From the NCBI GenBank assembly GCA_902785825.1, contig CACZZZ010000003.1, positions 167,550 to 231,549 on the forward strand: a stretch of DNA of 64,000 nt. Direction: 5' to 3'. Below, piece after piece: positions 41,155 to 50,600 of this stretch (positions are counted from its first letter, which is position 1; every line of letters begins with the position of its first letter). The notes beneath the pieces are model-generated. The model did no database searches. It had not been told where the DNA came from and saw only the letters and a program-made list of their open reading frames with translations. The translations under genes and the position numbers were made by a program. The stretch comes from an uncultured Bacteroidia bacterium. GTDB lineage: Bacteria; Bacteroidota; Bacteroidia; Bacteroidales; UBA932.

Positions 41155-41574
41155 ATGATGAGAAAAACTTTATTGATTGTCGCACTGATGCTGCTCCCTT
41201 TCTGGGCGGGGATTCCTCTATATTCTAACACTTCTTCTGATGTTACGAACATTCCGTTGACCGGAGGCACTGGCGTAGGAGAAGGCGGAGGTGGAGGCGA
41301 AGAAGGTGGCGGTGAAGGGCCCAAAAGCGTGTCGTTTGTGCCTGTCATCTGCGCTCTTTCCGACTCAGGGATGAATCTTGAATTCGGTTTCCTGGATGAC
41401 CTTGGCTTCGTCACCGTCACCTTGATGAATATGACCACGGGTGAGATAGAGTCAGGAGTGCTTGACAGCCAGCTCGGGATAGTTGACTTCCCCTTTTCAG
41501 GTGACGCTGGTTTTTACCGGATTATCATCACGACATCCTCCGGAAAATCTTATCATGGTAGTTTTATGATATGA
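41155..41574 (+). CDS. Secreted DUF3244-like protein with Gly/Glu-rich linker
   Basis: A 139-residue protein with a signal peptide (MRKTLLIVALMLLPFWAGIP). A stretch GGTGVGEGGGGGEEGGGEGP (about 40-59) is followed by a small beta-sandwich-like domain (about 60-139: VSFVPVICALSDSGM, VTVTLMNMTTGEIE, FYRIIITTSSGKSYHGSFMI). The second part resembles DUF3244 proteins of Bacteroidota. The Gly/Glu run is encoded by a purine-rich GGA-type repeat (about 41277-41320). It is probably the first gene after a promoter and may share regulation with the small Cys protein downstream. Function unknown. Confidence 0.68.
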   Translation: MMRKTLLIVALMLLPFWAGIPLYSNTSSDVTNIPLTGGTGVGEGGGGGEEGGGEGPKSVSFVPVICALSDSGMNLEFGFLDDLGFVTVTLMNMTTGEIESGVLDSQLGIVDFPFSGDAGFYRIIITTSSGKSYHGSFMI

Positions 41575-41627
41575 TGAATGACTATCTATAGAGTGATTGA
41601 TTTGATACTTAGTTGTTTAATATAACT

Positions 41628-41650
41628 TTAGAAGTGTGTTGCACTTCTAA
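41628..41650 (+). promoter_or_regulatory. Hairpin in the leader of the four-Cys mini-protein gene
   Basis: TTAGAAGTG, a 5-base loop and CACTTCTAA form a perfect 9-bp stem 29 bases before the ATG at 41679. No T-run follows, so it is not a simple terminator. A weak promoter-like pair (TTTG 41601-41604, TAACTTTA 41623-41630) overlaps it. Confidence 0.45.
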
Positions 41651-41678
41651 ATCGAATTCACATCTTAATTATTGTCGT

Positions 41679-41921
41679 ATGAAAAAGAAAAAGACTTTGA
41701 TTGCAGTTATCGCTGTCATGCTGTTGGGTTCAATAGTATCATTAGTATCATTAAAGGCCGATCAACCGCCGGAGGGCGAGCTGGACTCTAAATGTGAAGT
41801 CACAAATAAAAAGGGTGAGATTGTTTTTCAGTGTTCGGGCCAAGATGATACCTGTAAAAAGACTGAAATGGGCTACACTTTGAAATGTACTGGCAAAGTG
41901 ACGATTGACAAAACAAAGTAA
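41679..41921 (+). CDS. Small exported protein with four cysteines
   Basis: An 80-residue protein starting at the ATG at 41679 (MKKKKTLIAVIAVMLLGSIV). The N-terminal hydrophobic segment is a probable signal or anchor. The mature part has four cysteines (39, 52, 59, 70) spaced 13, 7 and 11, rich in Lys/Asp/Glu, with CEVTNKKGEIVFQCSGQDD and YTLKCTGKV. Size, export signal and its position before a propeller lipoprotein recall the NVEALD-type peptides of Bacteroides, but that motif is absent. It could form two disulfides in the periplasm. A leader hairpin lies upstream. Confidence 0.62.
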   Translation: MKKKKTLIAVIAVMLLGSIVSLVSLKADQPPEGELDSKCEVTNKKGEIVFQCSGQDDTCKKTEMGYTLKCTGKVTIDKTK

Positions 41922-41926
41922 TTCTT

Positions 41927-43021
41927 ATGAGAGTTCGTCTAAACATCTTGTTATCGTTAGGCTTATTCTTGATGACGCAATCATGCGGGGATGTGAAATC
42001 ATCCCCGCATGTTTCGGAAATCGTTCTAAGCCATGATATTATTGATAATGCGCGGATCCTTGGATTTGATAAGGCCGCCGATTTGAAAGATTATATCTAC
42101 ATTAAAGACGCCTATATCTATGAGGACACTATCCTTGTTATGCTGAATGTCCCTAAAGCATCGAATTTCATCGATATAGTGAACCTCCGGACGGGAGATC
42201 TACTCTGGCAAGGAGTGAAAAAAGGAAGAGGGCCGTCGGAAGTCTTGTCAGCCCAGGGGTGGTTCAATAATGGTGAGTTGAGAATAAGTGACATTGTCAA
42301 TGAAAAATTCTATATAGTTCAGGTCGATTCTGTTTTGAAATACAGAGACGAGTTTAAGATGCCGGAACCTCTTTCTCTGGCTGTTGATGGATCCTCTACC
42401 ACTCTTCTTTGTCCTTATGGCAAAGACAGTCTTGTTTGCCTGAATAATAATGTTCTAGTAGACAAGAGGTTTGAGATCGACAACGCTGGGCCAAGACTTG
42501 TTGCCGGGAGAAATGGTGATAATATAAGAGTCGCGTCTTCTCGGGATAAATATGATGTGTTTAACGTAAGTCAAGGCAGTATACTATGTTCAAAAGAGCA
42601 TAACTCGATTGTTTTTTGCTCTTCGACGCTGAATAGATTGGAATGGATGCGTTATGATACCTTGGAACCATTCCTTGTATATGATGGTCCAGGAAAGGAA
42701 CAGAATGAATACCATATAAGCAAAGATGGATCCGTCAGTTTTGACAAGACCTTCTTAGTGGCTTACAATAGTGTATGTTCTACTTCGGATCTCGTATTCT
42801 TTTCATACACTGGGCAGTTTTATCAGTCAGAGGTTCATCTGGCAAAATCCCCAACTTTTATTCTGGTGTTCAATTGGGAAGGCGAGTTCTTGGACTCATA
42901 CAAAGTGGACTGTTTCATGAAGAAACTTTCTGTTTCGCAAGATGGAAAATATTTGTATGGGAGCGGTTATGATAATGATGGAAATCGGGCAATATGGAAA
43001 GTGGCGATTCCGGAAGAATGA
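41927..43021 (+). CDS. Beta-propeller lipoprotein, BF3164-like
   Basis: A 364-residue protein with a lipoprotein signal (LSLGLFLMTQSCGDVKSS, Cys20). Strand motifs such as NFIDIVNLRTGDLLWQGVKK, GRGPSEVLSAQGWF and KYRDEFKMPEPLSLAVDG match the BF3164/six-bladed propeller group of Bacteroidota. It starts 5 bases after the mini-protein gene and overlaps the CxxC protein by ATGA (43018-43021), so the three are one unit. Likely surface or periplasm-facing; ligand unknown. Confidence 0.75.
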   Translation: MRVRLNILLSLGLFLMTQSCGDVKSSPHVSEIVLSHDIIDNARILGFDKAADLKDYIYIKDAYIYEDTILVMLNVPKASNFIDIVNLRTGDLLWQGVKKGRGPSEVLSAQGWFNNGELRISDIVNEKFYIVQVDSVLKYRDEFKMPEPLSLAVDGSSTTLLCPYGKDSLVCLNNNVLVDKRFEIDNAGPRLVAGRNGDNIRVASSRDKYDVFNVSQGSILCSKEHNSIVFCSSTLNRLEWMRYDTLEPFLVYDGPGKEQNEYHISKDGSVSFDKTFLVAYNSVCSTSDLVFFSYTGQFYQSEVHLAKSPTFILVFNWEGEFLDSYKVDCFMKKLSVSQDGKYLYGSGYDNDGNRAIWKVAIPEE

Positions 43022-43398
43022 TTCACTATAGTCTGTGCATCTTATTGGTGATTATTGTATTGGTATTGTATAATAAGAAATGCTCACAAAATACAGGTGG
43101 CACTGATATCGAGTTAAACAATAGTTATTCGGCTCATGTCGTTTATCTTCTTCAAAGTGACTGCTCTTCGTGTATTGTTGAGTGTTTGCGATTTATGGAT
43201 GAATTAAGGACAAGTGGGAGTAAGTCGCATTTGGATATAATAATACAGGAATGGGATGAAGACGTGGTTCTTCATTATTTGACCGACGTTTTTAATGTTG
43301 TGGATACCTCTTGCTCAATTATCCCTGTTAATTACGAATACCCTTATAAAGAATTGCATCTAAAGTCCAATCTTGATACGCTAGTTATCTCTCGTTGA
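43018..43398 (+). CDS. Membrane-anchored small protein with CxxC motif
   Basis: A 126-residue protein; the start at 43018 overlaps the previous stop (ATGA). One N-terminal hydrophobic helix (SLCILLVIIVLVLYNKKC) is followed by a short domain with strand HVVYLLQSDC and CSSC at 49-52, then Cys56. Position and spacing resemble the active site of thioredoxin-like proteins, but the domain is shorter than a normal thioredoxin. It may be a thiol-redox partner for the four-Cys mini-protein two genes upstream; that is inference. Confidence 0.58.
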   Translation: MIHYSLCILLVIIVLVLYNKKCSQNTGGTDIELNNSYSAHVVYLLQSDCSSCIVECLRFMDELRTSGSKSHLDIIIQEWDEDVVLHYLTDVFNVVDTSCSIIPVNYEYPYKELHLKSNLDTLVISR

Positions 43399-43410
43399 CT
43401 CAAAATACAA

Positions 43411-44559
43411 ATGCAGCCTGGTAGGTTATCGAGAAAAATGGCTATCTTTGTCTTAATGAGATCCTTTTATTCTTCTATAGTTTTAGGGGGCCTCGTATTA
43501 GGCTGTATAGGATGCGGGCAGAAAGAAGTTCAGGAGAATTGTACTAGATTCAAAGAATCTTCATCGTTGTCTTCTTTCTTACCGGATGTGTCATCTGTGC
43601 GACTTATTCCGATCTATGATGATCATCTTCTAGGCTCTCGTGTAGAATTGATTTCCGCGAAAGGATCATTCATTTTGTCTGACATGTCTAATGATGTCAT
43701 ATATAGATATGATGATAAAGGATTCTTTTTAAATGAGATAGGGCGGAAAGGCAATGGTCCGGGGGAGTTTAGTCATGTTTCCAATGTCCAACTGATAGAT
43801 CCGTCGAAAGTCGCGGTAGTCTCGCCTTTTAAGGGTATATATTATTACGATTTGGCCGGAGAGTTCCTTTGTAAGGAAGATATGGATAATCTCGGCCTTC
43901 AAACGGTTATAAATGCTGGTTCTATATTGACTTATTATGGCTATTTATCTACGGAGAAGTATCGTCTTTGTGCCATGGATAGCTCGTCGGAGCCGCATTA
44001 TTATTTGCCGAATAAGTTCTCTGTAATTCCATACTCAACTACGATACCTCAACTATCTGTTTATGATGGAAAGGTTTTCATTATAGACTCATATAATAAC
44101 GTATTGTATTCTTATGAATCCGGGGAACTAAATGAATATGAGGTTTTTGACTTTGGTAAATATCAGGTTCCTGAAGGTTACTTTAAGGCGGAAGACCCGT
44201 ATCAAGGTGCGGAATTGTTGCTCGGATCAGAATTCGCTTTTATCCAGAGGTATCTCATGAGTGACTATTGTTCTATCATAGAAGTCGCTATTCAGAAACA
44301 TTCCGGATTAACTTTCACTTATGGATTAAAGAAGGGTGACCAGTGGATTTGGTTTGGTGAAGGGGGTAAACAAGATGAAAAAGTGTTCGAGGAGACCATT
44401 AGGGATCTTGTTGGAAATAAGTTGTACACTCTGATCGATCCTGATAGATTTGATGGGGCTAAAGCCTTGTATTATGACTTTTTATCAAATAAGGCAGAAG
44501 TGGAATCTATTGATAAAGAAAGATTGAATTATGTCATCGGGGAAATCACGCTGCATTAG
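43411..44559 (+). CDS. Six-bladed beta-propeller lipoprotein
   Basis: A 382-residue protein from 43411; in-frame ATGs at 43438 and 43456 are alternatives, and the last gives the cleanest lipoprotein signal (MRSFYSSIVLGGLVLGC). Propeller-type motifs are ELISAKGSFILSDMSNDVIY, DKGFFLNEIGRKGNGPGEFS and LLYSYESGELNEYEVFDFGK. It is the third propeller lipoprotein in this block. It lies 12 bases after the CxxC gene, and its end overlaps the next lipoprotein gene by 29 bases in another frame. Ligand unknown. Confidence 0.75.
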   Translation: MQPGRLSRKMAIFVLMRSFYSSIVLGGLVLGCIGCGQKEVQENCTRFKESSSLSSFLPDVSSVRLIPIYDDHLLGSRVELISAKGSFILSDMSNDVIYRYDDKGFFLNEIGRKGNGPGEFSHVSNVQLIDPSKVAVVSPFKGIYYYDLAGEFLCKEDMDNLGLQTVINAGSILTYYGYLSTEKYRLCAMDSSSEPHYYLPNKFSVIPYSTTIPQLSVYDGKVFIIDSYNNVLYSYESGELNEYEVFDFGKYQVPEGYFKAEDPYQGAELLLGSEFAFIQRYLMSDYCSIIEVAIQKHSGLTFTYGLKKGDQWIWFGEGGKQDEKVFEETIRDLVGNKLYTLIDPDRFDGAKALYYDFLSNKAEVESIDKERLNYVIGEITLH

Positions 44560-45055
44560 ACTATCATTATTAGTACTTGTGGCGGCACTTTGTTGTTTAT
44601 CCTGTTCGAAAGGACCGACAATCAAGTTGCCGGAGGATTATTCGTGCGTATATTCCATGGACAACAAGATATCAGGATTTCTCCCGGACAAAAATAAAAA
44701 TAAGTTCATTGTGTATATCTCTAAAGGCATGTTATCCGAGATTATGCCTCAGTTAGGGAAATCCTCAATAGACTCTTTGATGGCCCCGAATACCGATTGG
44801 CAAACGATTGTCTATTATAAAGGCCCCTTGTCTGATACGACTGTTGTTGCCAATTTTATGAGGAAATCCAATTGTGGCGCTCCTGTGGTTTTTAATGACA
44901 ATGACCAGTTCATGGTGGCCAATGGTACTGACAAGGGAATAACATTCGTCAGTTATTTTTTGGATAAAAAGAACCGTTGGGTTGGTGGTTGGCTAGTCGG
45001 TGGAGCCCCTTTCGAGAAACAGTTTAATGCTACAAAAAGAAAAATGGGAAGATGA
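44531..45055 (+). CDS. Lipoprotein of unknown function
   Basis: A 174-residue protein with a lipoprotein signal (SLLVLVAALCCLSCSKG). The mature part has strands such as NKFIVYISKGMLSEIMPQLG, DWQTIVYYKGPLSDTTVVAN and QFMVANGTDKGITFVSYF, which could form a thioredoxin-like or similar alpha/beta fold without a CxxC pair. It starts 29 bases inside the previous gene and its stop overlaps the TolC start. It closes the AT-richer block; base composition changes sharply at the next gene. Confidence 0.58.
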   Translation: MSSGKSRCIRLSLLVLVAALCCLSCSKGPTIKLPEDYSCVYSMDNKISGFLPDKNKNKFIVYISKGMLSEIMPQLGKSSIDSLMAPNTDWQTIVYYKGPLSDTTVVANFMRKSNCGAPVVFNDNDQFMVANGTDKGITFVSYFLDKKNRWVGGWLVGGAPFEKQFNATKRKMGR

Positions 45056-46530
45056 TGAGCGGGTTGAGGAAGACACTCTTTTTCTTGCTGTTGGTAATCC
45101 CTTTGTCATTGCCTGCCCAGCGTGCTATGACCCTTGAGGAGGCGATCGGGACGGCCAGGAGCCAGTCGGTGGCGGCCCTGCAGGCGAAGCACGCCTTCGT
45201 CTCGACCTACTGGGCTTACCGGTCCTACCAGGCCAGCCGGCTTCCCTCGCTCAACCTTTACGGCAACCTGATGAACTTCGACCGTTCCCTGACCCTGTTG
45301 CAGAGTTATGAGGACGGAACCTTCAGATATGCGAACAGTTACAACCTCCAAAACAGCCTCGGCCTGTCCGTCGCCCAGAACGTGACCTTCACGGGCGGCC
45401 GCCTCTCGGTTTACTCTGATCTCCGTCGTATAGATCAGTTCGGGGCCTTCAAGAACCTGACATGGTACTCGCAGCCGATAACGGTCAGCTACTACCAGCC
45501 CCTTTTCGCATATAACCAGTTCAAGTGGGACAAGCTGATCGAGCCCAAGGAATATGAGAGGGGCCGGCGGCAGTACATCGAGTCGATGGAGGATGTCAAC
45601 ATCAATGCCGTCTCGGCTTATTTCAACTTGATCGCCGCCACAGAGGGCCACGAGGCGTCTGTGACCAACTTCGAGAACACCCTGAAGATGCGCTCGGTGG
45701 CGGGCGAGAGGCTGAAACTCGGCACGGTCACAAGGGACGAGTATCTCCAGCTTGAGCTCCGGGCGCTGAACGACAGCATCGCCATGGGTGAGAACCTGGT
45801 CAAGGTCAGGGAAGCGCAAATGTCTTTGAACTCGATCCTCGGCTACGACGAGTCGGTCGAGATAGAGCCTGTGATCGACGACGCCTTGCCTAATGTGGTG
45901 ATGGATTACGACCTTGTGCTTGACAAGGCGCTGAACAATTCCTCGTTCAATCTCCAGAACGAGATCGACGAGCTCACCGCCTCGTCGGCGGTGGCCAAGG
46001 CCAAGGCCGACAGGGGGATCTCGATGAGCCTTAACGCCCGCTTTGGCCTCTCCCAGTCAGGGGCGGGGTTGCCGGACGTGTACAGGGACCTTCTGAACCA
46101 GGAGGTGGTGGGACTGACATTCAGCGTGCCAATCTTCGACTGGGGACTCGGCAAGGGCAAGGTACAGAAGGCGAAGGCGGCCGAGGAGGTGGTGAAGGCC
46201 CAGAACCTCCAGGATGAGAATGATTTCCGCCGGAAGATATTCACTGCCGTGGGTCAGTTCAACAACCAGCGTCAGCAGTGCGTAGCCAGCAAGCGCGCGA
46301 TGGAGATCGCCGCGGAAAGGTATTCCCTGATGATGGACAAGTTCAGGAACGGAGGGGCGACGGTCACCGATCTGACCAATGCCCAGAACGACTCGGACTC
46401 GGCTCTCTCGAAGTACGTCAGCGACCTCTCCAATTTCTGGAACTATTACTACACCCTGAGGAAACTCACCCTTTATGACTTCCTCGCCGGGCGTGACATA
46501 GATATCGATGTCAAGGAAATGGTGGAATGA
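45052..46530 (+). CDS. TolC-family outer-membrane efflux protein
   Basis: A 492-residue outer-membrane channel protein with a signal peptide (LRKTLFFLLLVIPLSLPAQ). Two long coiled-coil repeats are visible, at about 175-260 (VNINAVSAYFNLIAATEGHE) and about 390-470 (QFNNQRQQCVASKRAMEIAA), joined to barrel strands. TolC proteins form trimeric channels for tripartite export. The start overlaps the preceding stop by ATGA, and the stop overlaps the adaptor gene (46527). The gene is clearly more GC-rich than everything from 35.6 to 45 kb. Confidence 0.92.
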   Translation: MMSGLRKTLFFLLLVIPLSLPAQRAMTLEEAIGTARSQSVAALQAKHAFVSTYWAYRSYQASRLPSLNLYGNLMNFDRSLTLLQSYEDGTFRYANSYNLQNSLGLSVAQNVTFTGGRLSVYSDLRRIDQFGAFKNLTWYSQPITVSYYQPLFAYNQFKWDKLIEPKEYERGRRQYIESMEDVNINAVSAYFNLIAATEGHEASVTNFENTLKMRSVAGERLKLGTVTRDEYLQLELRALNDSIAMGENLVKVREAQMSLNSILGYDESVEIEPVIDDALPNVVMDYDLVLDKALNNSSFNLQNEIDELTASSAVAKAKADRGISMSLNARFGLSQSGAGLPDVYRDLLNQEVVGLTFSVPIFDWGLGKGKVQKAKAAEEVVKAQNLQDENDFRRKIFTAVGQFNNQRQQCVASKRAMEIAAERYSLMMDKFRNGGATVTDLTNAQNDSDSALSKYVSDLSNFWNYYYTLRKLTLYDFLAGRDIDIDVKEMVE

Positions 46531-47618
46531 TTATGAGATCAAGAATACTCACGATATGCGCTTTCACGGTGGCCCTGACGCTCACATCGTGCGGCGGCAA
46601 AAAGACCTCGGAAGAGGGGAAGGACGGCAAGTTGCAGTACTCGCCCCAAGTCAATGAGGTCGAGGTGATAACCCTGGAGCGGACCGATTTCGCCAGGCAA
46701 CTGCTTTCCAACGGCAAACTTGCCGCCTCGAGGAAGAGCGCCCTCATGTTCGGGACGACCGGCAAGATAGCTTCGATCTCTGCCCGGAACGGAGGCCATG
46801 TCAATGCCGGGGCTGTTATCGCGACCCTTGACAGGCCGGATCTCAGGCTGGCGCTTGAGTCAGCGGACATCGCCCTTAAGAAGGCCGAGATCGACATGTA
46901 CGACTTTCTCGCTGGCCAGGGTTATACCGCCCGTGACACCACATCCGTGCCTAAAGACCTGTTGGCCACCGCCCGGATGAGGTCGGGTTATTCTTCGGCG
47001 CTGAACAGTCTGTCCAAAGCGCGTTACGACATAGCCGGGACAGTATTGAGAGCCCCGTTCGGCGGGCGTGTGGCTGATGTGAAACTTCGCCGTCATGACC
47101 AGTATTCCGGATCGGATCCTTTCTGCGCGGTAATTGACGACAGGACCTTTGACGTGGATTTCACGGTCATGGAGTCGGAATATTCCTTCCTTTCCATCGG
47201 CCTGCCTGTCAAGATCAGGCCTTTCGCCGAGGAGGGGAAGGAATATTCCGGAAAGATCACCTCGATCAACCCATCGGTTGACTCCAAGGGGCAGATCTCG
47301 GTGCGGGCCCAGGTCGCCAATGACGGCTCGCTGATCGACGGGATGAACGTCAAGGTCGTCGTTGAGAGGATGATCCCGGGCCAGTTGGTGGTGCCGAGGA
47401 GCGCCGTGGTGATCCGGGACAATCTCGATGTCCTGTTCACCTACACCCCTGACGGACGGGCCCATTGGACCTATGTGAAGATCCTTTACTCCAACGGCGA
47501 TTCCCATGTGGTCACCGCCAACACGGACAGGAATGCCACGCTGAGCGAGGGTGACCAGGTGATTGTCTCAGGCAACCTCAACCTGGCGGACAACTCGGAG
47601 GTGACTCTTAAGGATTGA
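46527..47618 (+). CDS. RND efflux periplasmic adaptor (HlyD/MFP) lipoprotein
   Basis: A 363-residue membrane-fusion protein with a lipoprotein signal (FTVALTLTSCGGKKTS). The lipoyl/hairpin region is GKIASISARNGGHVNAGAVI and DRPDLRLALESADIALKKAE, with a short helical hairpin (about 100-160). Beta-barrel and membrane-proximal domains follow (DFTVMESEYSFLSIGLPVKI and QVIVSGNLNLADNSEV). It joins the TolC and RND proteins of the same operon, with ATGA overlaps on both sides. Confidence 0.92.
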   Translation: MIMRSRILTICAFTVALTLTSCGGKKTSEEGKDGKLQYSPQVNEVEVITLERTDFARQLLSNGKLAASRKSALMFGTTGKIASISARNGGHVNAGAVIATLDRPDLRLALESADIALKKAEIDMYDFLAGQGYTARDTTSVPKDLLATARMRSGYSSALNSLSKARYDIAGTVLRAPFGGRVADVKLRRHDQYSGSDPFCAVIDDRTFDVDFTVMESEYSFLSIGLPVKIRPFAEEGKEYSGKITSINPSVDSKGQISVRAQVANDGSLIDGMNVKVVVERMIPGQLVVPRSAVVIRDNLDVLFTYTPDGRAHWTYVKILYSNGDSHVVTANTDRNATLSEGDQVIVSGNLNLADNSEVTLKD

Positions 47619-50600
47619 CGATGCTTAAAAGGCTCATAGACAGACCAGTGACAGTGACGATGATAACCCTCGTTGTCGTCGTCCTGGGGCTCGTCAGCAT
47701 GCGCCTTCTTCCTGTCTCCCTGATCCCCGAGGTTGACATCCCCTACATAACGGTCCAGACCTCGTCGGCCGACCTCTCCGCCAGGGAGATGGACGAGACC
47801 GTCCTGAGACCCCTTCGCCAGCAACTCATCCAGATCAACGGTCTGGAGGATATCGTCAGCGAGGCGAAGGACGGTAGCGGAACCATCAGGCTCACCTTCA
47901 GTCACGGCTCGGACATAAGCTACCTTTTCATAGAGGTCAACGAGAAGATCGACCGGAGCATGTCCTCCCTTCCGGACATAGCCCGCCCGAAGGTGCTCAA
48001 GGCCAGCGCCACAGACATCCCGGCGTTTTACCTGAACATAACCGGGGACGGCTCCGCGGATTTCGTCCCCGACGACGATCTCTTTCCTGTCAGCGAGGGC
48101 TTCTCGCGGCTCAGCCGGTTCGCGACTGACGTGATCATCAAGCGCGTCGAGCAGCTTCCCGAGGTCGCCATGGCCGACATCAGCGGCACGGTGGACGAGG
48201 AGATACTGATCCTCCCCGACCAGGACAGGCTCCGCCAGGTCGGTATGACCATGGACGAGTTCGAGACCTTGATTAAGGGAGTGAATATTAGTCTTGGGAG
48301 CCTCACGATCAGGGACGGCGAGTACCGTTATAATGTCAAGTTCGACTCCAGGGCCTCATCGGCTGAAGACATCTCCTCCATCTGGCTCAAGCGTGAGGGC
48401 AGGATGCTGCAAGTCAAGGATATAGCCAAGGTCGTGACGCATCCGGCCAAACGGATCGGGCTGGTCCGCTCGGACGGGAAGGACGCGGTGTGCCTCGCCG
48501 TCATCAAGCAGAGCGAGGCCAGGATGTCCGCCCTGAAGAAATCGATGGGCGGGCTGATGGACCAGTTCAAGGCGGACTATCCCAGTTTGGATTTCAAGAT
48601 CACAAGGGACCAGACGGAGCTTCTGGAATATTCGATCAGCAACCTCCTGCAGAACATCGTCATGGCGCTCCTGCTGGCCTGCGTGGTCATATTCCTGTTT
48701 ATGAGGGACTTCCGCTCCCCGGCCCTGGTGGCGCTGATCATGCCCGTGGCCCTGGTGTTCTCGATGCTCTGCTTCCACGCGGTAGGCCTCTCGCTGAATA
48801 TCATCTCACTCTCCGGACTCCTTCTCGGAGTTGGAATGATGACCGACAACACCATCGTCCTTGTGGATAACATCACAGGCCGTTGGCAGCGGGACGGCGA
48901 TCTTCGCCAGGCCGTGCTGAAGGGGACCTCCGAGGTGATGGGACCGATGCTGAGCTCCGTCCTGACTACCTGCGCCGTGTTTATACCCCTTGTCTTCCTC
49001 GGGGGCATAGCCGGGGCGATGTTTCACGACCAGGCCATATCCGTGACGATAGTCCTTCTGACCTCATACGTGGTCACCATCACTGTCATACCAGTCTTCT
49101 ATTATTGGTGGTACAAGGGTAAGGACAGGTTTGCCCCGAGCCGTTTCCTTGAGAGGATCAATTTCGAGAGGCCTCTCCAGAGGTGGGACGACAGATGGAT
49201 GGAGTGGTGCCTGAGGCACCGCGGCTTCTCCTGGTGTTTTCTCGCTGTCTCGCTCATCGGTGCGACAGCCTGTTTCCTGCTGATGCCGAAGGAAAGGCTT
49301 CCCGAAATGACCCAGACCGACACCATCCTGAGGATCGAGTGGAACGAGCATCTGGCCATCGAGAACAACACTGACAGGATAAGGTCAATCGAGACCCTTC
49401 TCTCCGGGAAGGTCTCCCAGATGACCGCCCTTGTCGGTGCCCAGCGGTTCGCGCTCAGCCATAGCGGTGACCAGGGGATCTCCGAGGCATCTGTCTATCT
49501 GGATTGCGGTAACCAGCGGACCCTGGACAAGGTTAAGGGGGAACTGGAGGATTACCTCGCGTCCTCGTGGCCCGCGGCGACATATTCATTCTCCCCGTCC
49601 GGGAATATCTTCGACATGGTCTTCTCCGGGAATGAGGCCACCCTGACGGCCAAACTCCGTCCTGTCAGGGCGGAAGTGATGGAGGTCGCTCCTGTGAGAG
49701 AGGTCGTCTCCGGCATCCGGGACGCCCTTCCCGGGGCGGGAGTATCGGATCCCGCCGTCAAGACAGACGCGCTTTTCGTGGCGGATCCCGATTTGCTCGC
49801 CCTTTACGGTGTGAGCTTGTCCGACCTCCTTTCCATCCTCCGCAATTCCCTTAACGAGAACAGGCTCTTCAATATAGTACAGGGCTCCCGGTCCGTTCCT
49901 GTCGTGACCGGCTCGAACGCCGGAAGCCTGTCAGAGATTCTCTCGCGGACCTTTGTCGAGAAGAGGGGGGAAGACGAGCGGACAGTGAGGATACCCGCCT
50001 CGGACCTTATGAGGCAGACCCTCGTGGAGGACTTCAAGACCTTGGTGGCAGGGGCCGAGGGCAATTACTATCCTGTTGACCTGGATATCCCCTCAAAGTA
50101 TGTCAGGAAGGCGATGGACACCGTCAAGGACGCGGTTAGGAAAGACGGGACCTTCGAGGCCGGATTCTCCGGGTCCTGGTTCTCCAACAGGAGGATGGTG
50201 GACCAGATGATCCTCATCCTGCTCATCGCCGTGACCCTCCTCTACCTTATCCTTGCCTCCCAGTTCGAGTCCCTCATCCAGCCGCTTATCATCCTGTCGG
50301 AGATCGTGATAGACATCTTCTTCGCCCTCCTGGTCCTCTGGCTCTTCGGCGTTAGCGTCAACCTGATGTCAATGATCGGTTTGATCGTGATCACGGGTAT
50401 CGTGATAAATGACTCCATCCTCAAGATCGACACCATCAACCGCATGCGGAAAGCGGGGGAGAGCCTTGAGAGGGCAGTCCTTGACGCCTCGTCAAGGAGG
50501 ATGAAGGCCATCATCATGACATCCCTGACAACGATCCTGGCCGTTTGCCCGTTCCTTGCCAGGGGAAGCATGGGGGCCGACCTGCAATACCCCATGTCCC

